From assembly GCA_023374045.1 (NCBI GenBank), contig CM041782.1, positions 186,452,925-186,516,924 on the forward strand: a stretch of DNA of 64,000 nt. Reading direction: 5' to 3'. Below the pieces are notes generated by a model. That model had not been told where the DNA came from. It saw only the letters and a list, made by a program, of their open reading frames with translations, and made no database searches. Source of the DNA: Limonium bicolor (Eukaryota; Streptophyta; Magnoliopsida; Caryophyllales; Plumbaginaceae). The position numbers and the translations under genes were made by a program. This document shows, one piece after another, positions 34,509 through 45,145 of this stretch; position 1 is the stretch's first letter; every line of letters begins with the position of its first letter.

Positions 34509-37284
34509 AGGCATGCCACCACCACGGGAGGTAGAGTTCACGATCGAGCTGCTACTAGGGACTGGACCGATAGCCAAGGCGCCTTACCGCATGGCTCCAA
34601 CTGAGATGAATGAATTGAAAGAACAGCTGAGAGACCTGCTCGACAAAGGGTTTGTGCGGCCTAGTGTATCACCATGGGGAGCGCCAATACTCTTCGTGAA
34701 GAAGAAGGATGGCAGGCTCCGCCTCTGCATCGACTACAGGGAGTTGAATAATGTTACAATAAAGAACAAGTATCCGCTATCACGCATAGACGATTTATTT
34801 GATCAATTGAAAGGGGAATCTGTGTTCTCCAAGATTGATCTCAGATCAAGGTATCATCAGATTCCTGTTAGAGAGAGAGATATTGAGAAGACGACATTCT
34901 GGACAAGATATGGCCACTACGAGTTTACAGTGATGCCATTTGGTTTGTCGAACGCACCGGCGATATTTATGGATTTAAAGAACCGTTTGTTCAGGGAACA
35001 GTTGGACAAGTCAGTTGTGGTCTTCATCGATGATATACTCATATATTCAGGGTCGAGAAGTGAACATGAAAGTTACTTGAGACAAGTTTTAGAGATACTA
35101 AGGGAGAACTAACTTTATGCTAAGTTCTCCAAGTGTAAGTTTTGGCTTGACCAGGTCTCTTTCCTAGGTCATGTCATCTCAGATGTTGGGATCTCAGTGG
35201 ATCCAGCAAAGATTGACGCCGTGCGCACCTGGCCAAGGCCGAAGTCAGTTACCGACATCAGGAGTTTCCTCAGCTTGGCAGGTTATTATAGAAGATTTGT
35301 TAAGGACTTTTCTAAGGTCAGCAAGCCAATGACCAGTTTGATGAAGAAGGATGCACCGTTTGTGTGGACAGATGACTGTGAGAGTTCATTTCAGAGCTTG
35401 AAGGACTCATTGACTTCTGCACCTGTTCTGACTATCCTAGACGGTGCAGAGGGATTTGAGGTATATTGTGACGCATCAGGTAGGGGATTGGGTTGAATAC
35501 TCATGCAGCATGGCAAGGTAGTTGCCTATGCCTCTCGCCAGCTGAAGAAACATGAGGAAAACTACCCCACGCACGATCTTGAGTTGGGAGCTGTAGTCTT
35601 CGCCTTGAAGATATGGCGCCATTACTTATACGGAGTTAGTTTGACAGTCTACACCGACCATAAGAGCTTGAAGTAAATATTCACTCAGAAGGAGTTGAAT
35701 ATGAGACAAAAAAGATGGTTAGAGTTCCTGAAGGACTATGACATTGACCTCCAGTACAAAGAAGGGAAGGCCAATGTTGTAGCTGATGCTCTGAGTCGAT
35801 AAGCATACTCGCTTCATGCTATGATTGCTAGTTCTAGCTTGATTCACGAGGTGTGAGAGGCTCAGCAGAGCAATTCATATATGATGGAGATCAGACAGAA
35901 GCTGATAGAGGGTACATTCGAGAGCCAGAAATATGACTTCGAGTTACATGATGATGATCTGATCAGATTGAAAGGCCGATTATGCATTCTTCGCAGCAGC
36001 ACTGAGCTGAAGGAGCGCATTCTACGAGAGTCACACTGTTCTTCTGTTTCTATCCATCCGGGAGCTTTGAAAATGTATAAAGACATGAAGCGTTACTTCT
36101 GGTGGACTGGGATGAAGAGTGACGTTACTGAGTTTGTAATGAGGTGCCTAACTTGCCAGAAGGTAAAGTTCAAGCACAGGCAACCTGGAGGCATGGTTCA
36201 ATCAATGCCAGTTCCAGAGTGGAAGTTTCATGATATCTCCATGGATTTCGTGGTTGGACTCCCACCTACCAGGGGAGGTCTGAACATGATATGGGTTGTA
36301 GTTGATCGCCTGACCAAGGTAGCCCGATTCATACCGATGAAGGACACTTGGAAGGTAACGAAGCTTGTTGAACTGTTCGATATGGAGATCATGAGACACC
36401 ATGGAGTAACTAAGACCATAGTATCTGACAGAGACGCCAGATTCCTTTCAAGATACCGGAAAACTACACGGGAAGCGCTGGGTACAGAATTGAAGCTAAG
36501 TACTGCATTCCACACTCAGACAGATGGTCAGACTGAGCGTACGATTCAGACACTTGAGGACATGTTGCGAGCATGTGCCTTGGACTTCCAGAGCAGTTGG
36601 ATCGATAAGTTGCATCTGATCGAGTTCTCGTACAACAATAGCTATCATGCTACGATCAAGATGGCACCTTTCCAAGCATTGTACGGAAGACCATGTCACA
36701 CACCACTCTGTTGGGACGAATCAAGTGAAACGGTCATTATAGGACCGGAGTACTTAGAGAAAGTTCAGGCTGAGTTTCAGCAGATCCGAGAGAATATGAA
36801 GGCAGCCCAGGATAGACAGAAGTCAAATGCTAATACGCATCGACGAGACTTAGAGTTCTTTGTGAACGATCAGGTATTTCTGCGGGTTTCGCCAATGAAG
36901 GGAATATTTAGATTTAGACAGAAGGGCAAGTTGAACCCAAAGTTTGTAGGTCCATATACCATTACGGAGTGGGTGGGCCCAGTTGCTTACAGGTTAGACC
37001 TACCTGGTGAGCTGGGTAAAGTGCATGATGATTTCCACGTCTCACAGTTTAAGAAATACATGCACCACCCCTCCGATATTTTGTAGGCCGAACAGCTAAT
37101 CATAGAGCCAACCATGAGATCAGTAGAGACCCCTTAGAGGATTTTGGATACGAAGACTAGGGACACCCGCCACAAGTCAGTGAGACTGGTGAAGGTTCTC
37201 TGGTCCAACCAGGACGTCGAGGAGGCTACTTGGGAGTTAGATGATAAGATGCGGGCAAAGTACCCTTCGCTCTTTTCAGACTAG
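34509..37284 (+). pseudogene. E2 pol remnant: RT, RNase H, integrase, chromodomain
   Basis: This is a Gypsy chromovirus pol that starts abruptly after the LARD-1 LTR, just upstream of RT (REVEFTIE). The missing 5' part should lie left of LARD-1, outside the window. RT spans about 34570-35180 with the intact catalytic FIDD (35026-35034). One conserved Gly is replaced (SRYHQ where SGYHQ is usual). RNase H ([10 protein letters not shown]) is at about 35463-35790. The integrase HHCC finger (about 36033-36165) and D-D-E core (about 36240-36560) look complete. The chromodomain-like tail has ATWELDDKM, with TAG at 37282-37284. The whole 2.8 kb stays in one frame and is broken only by about seven stops, near 35110, 35494, 35674, 35800, 35856, 37084 and 37135. 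That is milder decay than in the Tekay-like copies. It is a candidate relative of the protein source for the LARD elements. Confidence 0.9.
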
Positions 37285-37296
37285 TTTTCTTGTTAA

Positions 37297-37330
37297 GGGT
37301 ACGGGGCGTACCCCTTTTAAGGGGGTAGAG
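37297..37330 (+). other. PPT1 hairpin-PPT module, E2
   Basis: GGGTACG (37297-37303) pairs perfectly with CGTACCC (37307-37313) across a 3-nt loop. TTTTAAGGGGGTAGAG (37315-37330) follows. The module starts 13 nt after the pol stop. It corresponds to PPT1 of LARD-1, LARD-2 and LARD-3. Confidence 0.65.
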
Positions 37331-37429
37331 CCAGCCTCTTTGCTTTTAAGTTGTAAGCAAACAATCACATAGTGTTGATTGTTGTTTGTTGCTTACTTGG
37401 TGTTAAGTATGTATAATACTTTGTGACAA

Positions 37430-37477
37430 ACCTTACGAGTCTGAACCTTAATAAATGTGGCAGACCTTATGAGTCAG
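37430..37477 (+). repeat. Two ACCTTAYGAGTC mini-repeats, E2 3' UTR
   Basis: ACCTTACGAGTCTGA (from 37430) and GACCTTATGAGTCAG (from 37463) lie between PPT1 and PPT2. Related units occur at 51655-51890 in LARD-2. Confidence 0.5.
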
Positions 37478-37557
37478 AAAGCTTATATACATGTTTTTTG
37501 ATGTATGTGATTTTGTATGTGAAGTTACCTGTGTTCTAAGAGATATTTGATGCATAT

Positions 37558-37594
37558 GAACTTTAGGGACAAAGTTCTTTTAAGGGGGGTAGAT
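37558..37594 (+). other. 3' hairpin and polypurine tract (PPT2), E2
   Basis: GAACTTT (37558-37564) pairs with AAAGTTC (37571-37577). AAGGGGGGTAGAT (37582-37594) follows, abutting the LTR start at 37595. Confidence 0.8.
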
Positions 37595-39466
37595 TGAAAT
37601 ACCCCAAACCTTAGTATATTGATGAACTATCTAATTATAATATATTAAGGCTATAATATGCCTTAGAAACATTAGAAAAGAGTTTAAAAAACAATGTACA
37701 CAAAAACATGCCTTAAGCGTTTCAACCGAAAACGCACCTTAGAGCACCAAAATGTGCTTTAAGGAGAAATGTGCCTTAAGCATTTATACATGGAACTAAA
37801 AGGCTAATGAGCCTAAATACCATTAAGAAGTAAGGGACCAACAATAAAATGGTCATAGGAACCATTATGTATACACACAAATTAAGTATATAAGTCCACA
37901 CAAAAACAGGTACTAAACAGACGAAAGTCAAGGAGAAACCACTAAACGACTTGGTTTAAATTGGAATGAGAAACATGCTATTTCACAAACAAAGTTTCTA
38001 AAGGTTGTAAATGTACTAATAACACATTTAAACTAGCCAAAACAAATTGCAAAATCAATGTGAACCCGGAAGCACATAAAATGTGTTTTAAGGCATTTTT
38101 GGCCTTGTAACATACCTATAACATGGTATAAGTCATTAGGAACGAGTTTAATACACAAAATGTTACATAATATAAGAATAAAACAAAAAAAATAGATCAA
38201 AAGAGGGATAGGGCTGCCGACTTGGGGGATGAGTCACCAAGGCTACATTTGCTTTAATTTTCTACTATTCTAACTACTATGACTTATTTGAATTGCCAAA
38301 TCACCTTGTCCCCTTAATGAATCATTAATGAAACTCTTACCTATCAAATGAGAGCTTCCAAGGTCGTATCCAATCCTCTCTTTGAAGAAACAACACAAAA
38401 CAAAGCCAAAGTTCTTAGTTTTGAACCTTAAAGAACACCCTTCCTTGTAAGAACCATAACGTTCTCGTCCTAGCTCCAAATCACAAGCTTGATAGCTCGT
38501 TGGAATCCTCTCTTCAAGAGCTTTACAACCATGGCTCATGAGCCCCCAGATTCTCAGGAAAAACCACTAAGAAGTGTCGTTAATTCTCGAGGTAAAACAT
38601 TGCCTTCTTGAAAACTTCTTATTCTTTGGTTTTTGTTACAGCTGATTGGCATGGGATACTAACCCATCTTATTCTTCATCTTATTGTATAATTTTGGGGA
38701 CAATTCCTTTAGCAAATTTCTGGTGAAATTTCTAAGGAATTCAAGCTTAAATATTAAGCTAAAAGTTTAATATACAAGGTAAATCCTACAACTACCTATT
38801 TCTTGGTTCTAAATATTTATCTATATATGATCTAACATACTGTATACCTTGTTTATTATTACCGAATTTAGTAGGTGTTAGATTTAATTTTTAGCACCTA
38901 AAATGTTAATATTTTGTAAATCTAAAATTAGATTTACAACCCTTATGATATAAACTTTAATATAAGCAATCATAATATATAAGAAAAGTTCATATACTAA
39001 ATTTTAGTGTGTGGCCGAAAATTAAGAGAACTTAGGTGAGATTGAAAAATTATATAACTAAGTTAAATTAAAGGAACTAGTATAATTAAGTGTAATATGT
39101 AAAATTTGTGAAGTTTTGGCCACATATTATAATTGCCGAAAATATATATGAATTATTATGAAATTTATGAAGTTTAGATGATGGGAAAATAATTGTAGAA
39201 TTAAGTTTACAATTTATAAAGAGTTTATAACTATTACTAGAATTTATAAGGTTTTTGGTATATTTAAAGTTAATAAAAGATAGTATATGTATACTACAAC
39301 TTTAGGTAATTAAATCTAGTGATTTAGAGATGTTTAAAATGATTTTTGATTTTCAAAAATCTGTAGGAAAATGAGTTACGAAAATTAGAAATTAATTAGA
39401 GTTAAATTGGTTAATAAATGTGTTAGGATAAAAGAAAAGACCACAAGGGTAAAATGGTAATTTCCC

Positions 39467-39503
39467 TGGTCAAACATGGTCAAACGTGGTCAAACATGGT
39501 CAA
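39467..39503 (+). repeat. TGGTCAAAC short tandem repeat
   Basis: Four head-to-tail units of TGGTCAAAC(A/G), the last incomplete. Confidence 0.75.
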
Positions 39504-40066
39504 TGACAGTTTGTAAAATGTTTAGAGGAGCTAGAATAAAATTTGTAGCAAAAGATTAGATATTAAAAGGATAAAGGAATAAAAAGTTAAGTTAAATTAA
39601 CTTTAGGGGTAATAATGTAAGTAATGGACAGTTAGGGGGTTTGACCATAAAAGGCTGGCCAAACTTGGGTATATGTTGGTAATTGACCAAAAGTATTAAA
39701 GAAATTAATTAAATAAGACTTTGGAAGAAATTAGAAATAAGAATAACAAGTGTAGAACTTATTATGAATTAAATAGAGATTAAGAGGAAACTATGGGTAA
39801 GTGATATAAATAACACATTTTTATGTGTTTAGAAGGTTAAGGAAATTTAATAAAGAATTTAGAAACAAGTTGTAAAAGAAACAGAGTTAAGACGGGTTAA
39901 ACAAGACCCGTATATGAATTAAGGTATACGAGGGGTATACCCGTAATTTAATAAGTATAGAAGAAATCATTACTTATGGTATTTTTAATGAAAATACAAG
40001 TTATATTGGGAAATAAATAAATACGTATGATATGGAGTATCATACGGGCGTATAGGAAAAATTTTA

Positions 40067-40119
40067 GTATACATGAATAGTACTCGTATACGTGAATAGT
40101 ATACGTATACATGAATAGT
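40067..40119 (+). repeat. Three copies of GTATACRTGAATAGT
   Basis: Units at 40067-40081, 40086-40100 and 40105-40119, with a 19-bp period, end at the LARD-3 insertion site. Confidence 0.75.
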
Positions 40120-40767
40120 AAATATGTAACACCCCAACCGTTAATCTCGTCATTACTTCCTCAACTGTCACTAAATGCTCTTACTCACGCAGCGGAACCC
40201 TAATTACAACGAGGGGTGAAACAACGTTGTTAGCCACCCATATGACTAAGAAGGCCTATCTTACATACCGTAACGGACTGATGAACTAGAACAACCGAGT
40301 TCACAATACAAATACAATACTCAAATCACTTCTTTACTATACCGAGTCTAAAATATATGGATGCCGACAACATATTCGGTCTTACACCTCTTTCAATACA
40401 TAAGTAATTAAATCTAACTACCCATGCAACCCACCGACCCCGTCCTACTCTCGAACGGTAACATCTTCGGTGTACCTGAAAAATATAAACGTTGCCCCTA
40501 GGGGCTCAGCTTAACGCTGCATATGAAATTCGCATACGCTGAGCGCTAACCGGGGTACGCCGACCACTTTTGTCGAGAGCATGGAGTTCATTTTAATTCA
40601 ACCAACATGCATATAGTAATACATTACATATGTACACTTCACAAGGATTCGACAATCAACCATGGGATACAATCCCTAATTGACATAACAAGGTTGTTAG
40701 TTGTATCAATTTACTCTTAGGCCAGGAGGGTTATACCTCTCTATGCCTTGGTTACTCATTTAATAGC

Positions 40768-40925
40768 TCACCCGCTCTCTCGGGTTACTTATTCTTATAC
40801 CCACCCATTCTTTTGGGCTACTCATTCTTATACTCACCCATTCTCTCGGGTTACTTATGCTCATTATCTCACCCACACTCTTGGGTTATTCATACTCGTT
40901 ATCTCACCCACACTCTTGGGTTATC
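40768..40925 (-). repeat. About 31-bp minisatellite in the LARD-3 3' LTR
   Basis: Five degenerate units are built on TCACCCA, a 6-8 nt spacer and CGGGTTA or TGGGTTA. Each unit holds ACCC and GGGT arms that could pair. The same array is at 62810-62970 in the 5' LTR, so it predates the insertion. Open frames over it (105 and 88 codons) are repeat-driven. Confidence 0.75.
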
Positions 40926-42072
40926 TATACTCAAGCTCTTGTAGATTCTCGAGACACTACAGGTCTCTTACGTCACGCTTGTTACTCTTAATACATACTA
41001 GGCCAAAACTCATGGCTCACGAGCATAGTCTTACTTCCCCGGTTTCGACCCTACTCCGGTTTTAGCATGGTGGGAAGGTTCAACTAGCTTACGGAACTCT
41101 CTCTTAGTTCCTATCTCTTTTTACTTAGGTCCGACTACTCTCGGACTACTTACATTCCCATACACTCCTCTCTCGGAGTTATAATAATATTATGTATATA
41201 AGTCTAGAAGCATCACTCCCGATGTTTCTAATGACTTTGGGAACATTACTTAAGTTCGGTTAATCTTAGGTTTTAAGAGTTACCCATACATTTCACTTAC
41301 TCATACATTCGGTTATTTTCTTATATCGGGTAAAATCCTCATATAGGAGGTCGACCATGTCTCAAGGGAGCTACTAATCCCTTAGGTCTCTTTTACCTTC
41401 TTTACTAGTTCACATCTTCGAACTATCTTTAATCCTCTTGAAGTAGGTTCACTTATCTTTCCTCTCTCATTTGTTTCGTGGATTGTGTCATTATGGTTTA
41501 CTAACCGTTATCGGGTAATTACTCAACCCGTACATCTCCTCACATTCTAGGGAGTTCATATGTTTGCGTTATCGTTATACTTTAACAGATAATTTGTGTG
41601 CTTGCACGTTTTCGTTATCATAAGCATCGACCCAATCTATGGTCTCTAGCCAAACGTTACTTACTATGAGTCGGTCTTTACTCTATGTTAGACCACACCG
41701 GCATACAAGTATGTTAGCACATTCAACGTACAACAAGACATACATAATCAAACAATGGATTATTTTCATGCTTTAATCTTGATTATGCCGGCACACAAGC
41801 ACACAAATCAACGTAACTCGGTTAGCACGCGGAGTATGAGAAAATCATACCTTTCACCGGGGTTTTTACTTTTACCGTGTCATCTCACCATGCTCGGGTC
41901 ACGCACGATTTTCTGGTAATGTTTCAAACATTATTATTAATACTAGGCTCATACGGTACATAATAAAATGCTACTCCCGTACTTACCTCATTATCCTGTT
42001 ATCTCGGTTTTACTCTTGTTAATTTGAGTTCTCACTTCTCAATCACTTCTAACACTTTCTTACACTTCCTAG

Positions 42073-42099
42073 GGCCTTTACATGTCACCAAATAAGGCC
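42073..42099 (-). other. Conserved GGCCTT...AAGGCC LTR module
   Basis: The minus strand reads GGCCTTATTTGGTGAC, then a spacer and AAAGGCC. It is the same module as in LTR-B, LARD-2 and the 3925-bp solo LTR. Confidence 0.7.
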
Positions 42100-42179
42100 T
42101 TAACATATTATAACGTCATTAACATTCAAACCCCCATCATTTAAACCCTTTAAAACACTCTCTGTAGGATTCTAGGGGT

Positions 42180-42363
42180 GGTCCGGGACTTGGTCCCTAC
42201 CTTAAGTCCCGGACCTATACATGGCTAAACTCTTCGCTGATTTTCATGGGGTGGTCCGGGACCTTGTCCCTACCCCAAGTCCCAGACCAAGTGCAGGGTA
42301 AACTCTCAGCATCATTTAGGGGGGTAGTCCGGAACCTTGTCCAAGGACTAGGTCCCGGACCCT
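42180..42363 (-). repeat. Three GGTCCGGGAC palindromes in the LARD-3 LTR
   Basis: Unit 1 has perfect 12-bp arms (42180-42191 and 42204-42215) identical to those in LTR-B at 12902. Units 2 (42252-42288) and 3 (42325-42362) are imperfect. Spacing is about 72 bp. Confidence 0.8.
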
Positions 42364-42453
42364 GCTAAAATTTGTTACAAGTGCAGTTTTTCCACTCCAG
42401 ATCAATCCCTAATCCACCCTCAATCTTTCCCTAATCTTTCCACAAGATTCCTA

Positions 42454-42458
42454 CATGA
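42454..42458. other. Left target-site duplication of LARD-2 (CATGA)
   Basis: CATGA directly precedes TGAAATACCCC and is repeated at 56583-56587 after the 3' LTR end. Confidence 0.92.
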
Positions 42459-44936
42459 TGAAATACCCCAAACCTTGGTATGTCGTGAAAATGTTAAACT
42501 ATGGTATTAAAAGGCTAAAAGTGCCTTAGGAACATCAATGTACAATTTAAACCATAGTAAAAACACAATAAAACACTAAGACACGGTTTGAGCAAAAACG
42601 TGCTCTAAGCTCGGAGTGAACTTGGTTAGGACCCAAAGAGCCTACCAAGACTTAATAATATTCAATTATGATTTATAAGGCTAAATAAGTCCTTAGGAAA
42701 CCTTGGTGGACAGTTAAAACAAATAAAACACAAGAATATACTTAAAGTCAATATGAGCAAAAATGTGCTCTAAGCTTGGGATTAAATTTGTATAAGACTA
42801 ATGGTCATACCTATACCTTATAAATATGTTAATGAACATATTAAAATCGATTACCAAGAAACCAAGCTTGAAAACAAGTTAAAACACAAAATGTGCTTTA
42901 AGGAGTCTTAAAGCACATTTCTGAAAAATTGTCTTGGTAAATGAGTTTTTGAGTGGCTAGATGTCCATCATACTCTTTAATTAACATGTGCACTATATAG
43001 TATACATTAGGAAGTCTAAATCAATGGGAAATCAAAAATTTCACAAATATGTGCCTTAATTTGTGAATAGTGCTCAATAGTGTAGTTTAAGTTATAAGTC
43101 AACATAAGTTGTTTAATTGGTCACAAGGCCATATATATGTTAATATGTAAGGGGCCACGTTTGGGTGTGTGAGTCATCACACTTGGGCTTGCAAATTAAA
43201 AGAAAGAAAGAAAAGTAAGAAAGGATACCTTTTTGCTTTATAACTTAAATATCTCCAAAAACTTACCTCTCTCCTCACTTTCTCTTCTTTTCTTTTTGGT
43301 TCCCACCGTCTCCAACCTCATCCTCCCTTCTCCATTCTCGTTTTTGCTACAGCAAGTAGCCATTCTCCATCTTTAAATGCTTGTAACTCATGGCTCCAAG
43401 CTTCGAATTAATTCCGAGACTACCGTTGTCTTAGTTAGAGTAAGCTCTTACTATCTTTCAAATCTTCAAAAGCTCCAATTCGGTGCCATGGAGATTCACC
43501 ATTGAAGGAGCTTGAGCTCATATTTCCATGCCTTGTCATTCTCCTTTGTTCAAGGTAAGGAAATCAAAGAAAATCCAAGTTCCCACCATTTTCTTGTATA
43601 ACCGAAAATTCACCTTACAATGGGGTGTCTTGTTGCTATTTTCTTAGCTTAATTCAATCTTCAAGGGACTAGGAGGAGTCCTATCTTGCCACTTAACAAG
43701 CTCTCTTCGAATCCAAAGGTAATCATCAAATTTATGTTTTAAGACACTTAGTAAACCTAGGTTTAACTATGACTTTGAGTATTAAACTTAATGCTCATTA
43801 CCCCTTATATGTGTATTGGTTAGAAGATTGACAAGTGGTAAAACCTCCTTGCCGGTTTCAACCAAGAAAGAACAGAAGAAAACAAATGGGAAAGCTTGGA
43901 AAACAAAGAGAGGTAAATGACCTCTCTTAATGTGGTTTATTGTACTAGGAAATGAGCTATATTTGCTTAATAAATGACTTAAAGAGCAATGGGAAATGAG
44001 CTAAAACTATCCACAAGGTGGACTAAAATACATGGGAGCATTGTGTGTGTACTTGCAGGTGAAGGCATTATTATGTGGGAAAATTCGTGTTTAAGGTTTA
44101 TGCAATTTAAGGGCCTAAGAGCCAAGCAATTTAAGTTTATGCACTACGATTGTGATGTAGTGGTTAAAGGCTTAGTTGTGTGTAAAGGATTTCTTGTAAG
44201 AGGAAGTCTTGAAATGGTTAAAGGATGAAAACAATATGTTTTGTGTGTAACATGTGTATTAAGTGTTAAGTGTTCTTGGTTGTCTAAAGGTGAAAACCTA
44301 AGTGTTTGGGTGTGAGAGTTTACAAGAGAAGCTATGCAAAATTTAGTTGATAAACAAAGGAGTTTAGTGATGAAATGAGATTTTAAGACCTAGAAGGTAC
44401 TAGGAAGCTTGTTAAGTGGAAGAGGGTGGAAGAAGGGGAATCATGGTGTTCTTAGGTGTTAAGATGCCTTAGCATAGTCTTGGAGATTTAGGGAACAGGA
44501 TGACTTCTTGGTACACAAGGATGGTGGAGGTCTAAAGTCTTGTGCAAAGTTTGGATACAATGAAAGGTAACTTGTGAAGGTTTAGTTATGAACTTGGGGA
44601 AAGACTTGAGGAGGTGTGTAAAGGGGATGATGATGTAGTGCAAATGATGTTTAAAAAGGGTGGTTTATAGGTAGTGAGGGAGTACTTTGGTTAGGTGAGT
44701 TTTAGGCAAGAATACAAGTTAATACGGTAAGAAAAAAATGTTGTAAGTGTTAAGGACTTGTAAAAGTTGAGTAAAAGTTTAAGGAATTTTTGGGATGTTC
44801 GAGGGTTTAATGTGCCCAAAAGATGTTAAAACATGGGGAGAACATGGTAAAGCATAGGAAAAAATTGGGATGAATTTGGAGTTCAGAAAGAGGAAAAGCA
44901 CATTAGAAAATTGGTTCTGGCAGTGGACCGCCCCTA

Positions 44937-45040
44937 CGGACCGCCCCTGTGGGGAGGTCCGTGCAGAGAAGTGAAAAAAAAAGAGAACGTGTAGCATCTG
45001 TTGTGGACCGCCTGGGCCGCCCCAGAGGGGCGGTCCCAAG
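44937..45040 (+). repeat. Two GGACCGCCCC palindromes, LARD-2 5' LTR
   Basis: Unit 1 (44937-44961) pairs GGACC and CCCC with GGGG and GGTCC around one mismatch. Unit 2 (about 45005-45037) pairs CCGCCCC with GGGGCGG. They are 70-80 bp apart. Confidence 0.75.
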
Positions 45041-45118
45041 ACCAGAAATGAAGAAAAAATATTTGTTTAAGGTCCTAATGATGGGGGATTGAATGGTAGG
45101 TGTTTTATATGATGTTTA

Positions 45119-45145
45119 GGCCTTGTTTGGTGACTTTTACAGGCC
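45119..45145 (+). other. Conserved GGCCTT module, LARD-2 5' LTR
   Basis: GGCCTTGTTTGGTGAC is followed by a spacer and AGGCC, about 80 bp after the palindromes. The order is the same as in LTR-B. Confidence 0.7.

Larger units (their letters stand above)
37595..40124 (+). repeat. E2 3' LTR, 5' part (cut by LARD-3)
   Basis: It starts TGAAATACCCC after PPT2 and continues to the LARD-3 insertion. AAATA (40120-40124) is the presumed left target site. Its start resembles the LARD LTR starts but is clearly diverged from the LARD-1 LTR, so they are separate insertions. It contains a TGGTCAAAC array and a 19-bp-period repeat. A candidate splice donor, CAAG|GTAAAT, lies near 38778. No gene is seen. Confidence 0.85.
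40125..42458 (-). repeat. LARD-3 3' LTR, distal part
   Basis: It matches 62168-64000 closely over the visible overlap, mostly by substitutions. It holds a minisatellite, a predicted splice acceptor at 40476 (minus strand), the GGCCTT module at 42073-42099 and three palindromes. It is cut at CATGA (42454-42458) by LARD-2. No gene is seen. Confidence 0.88.
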
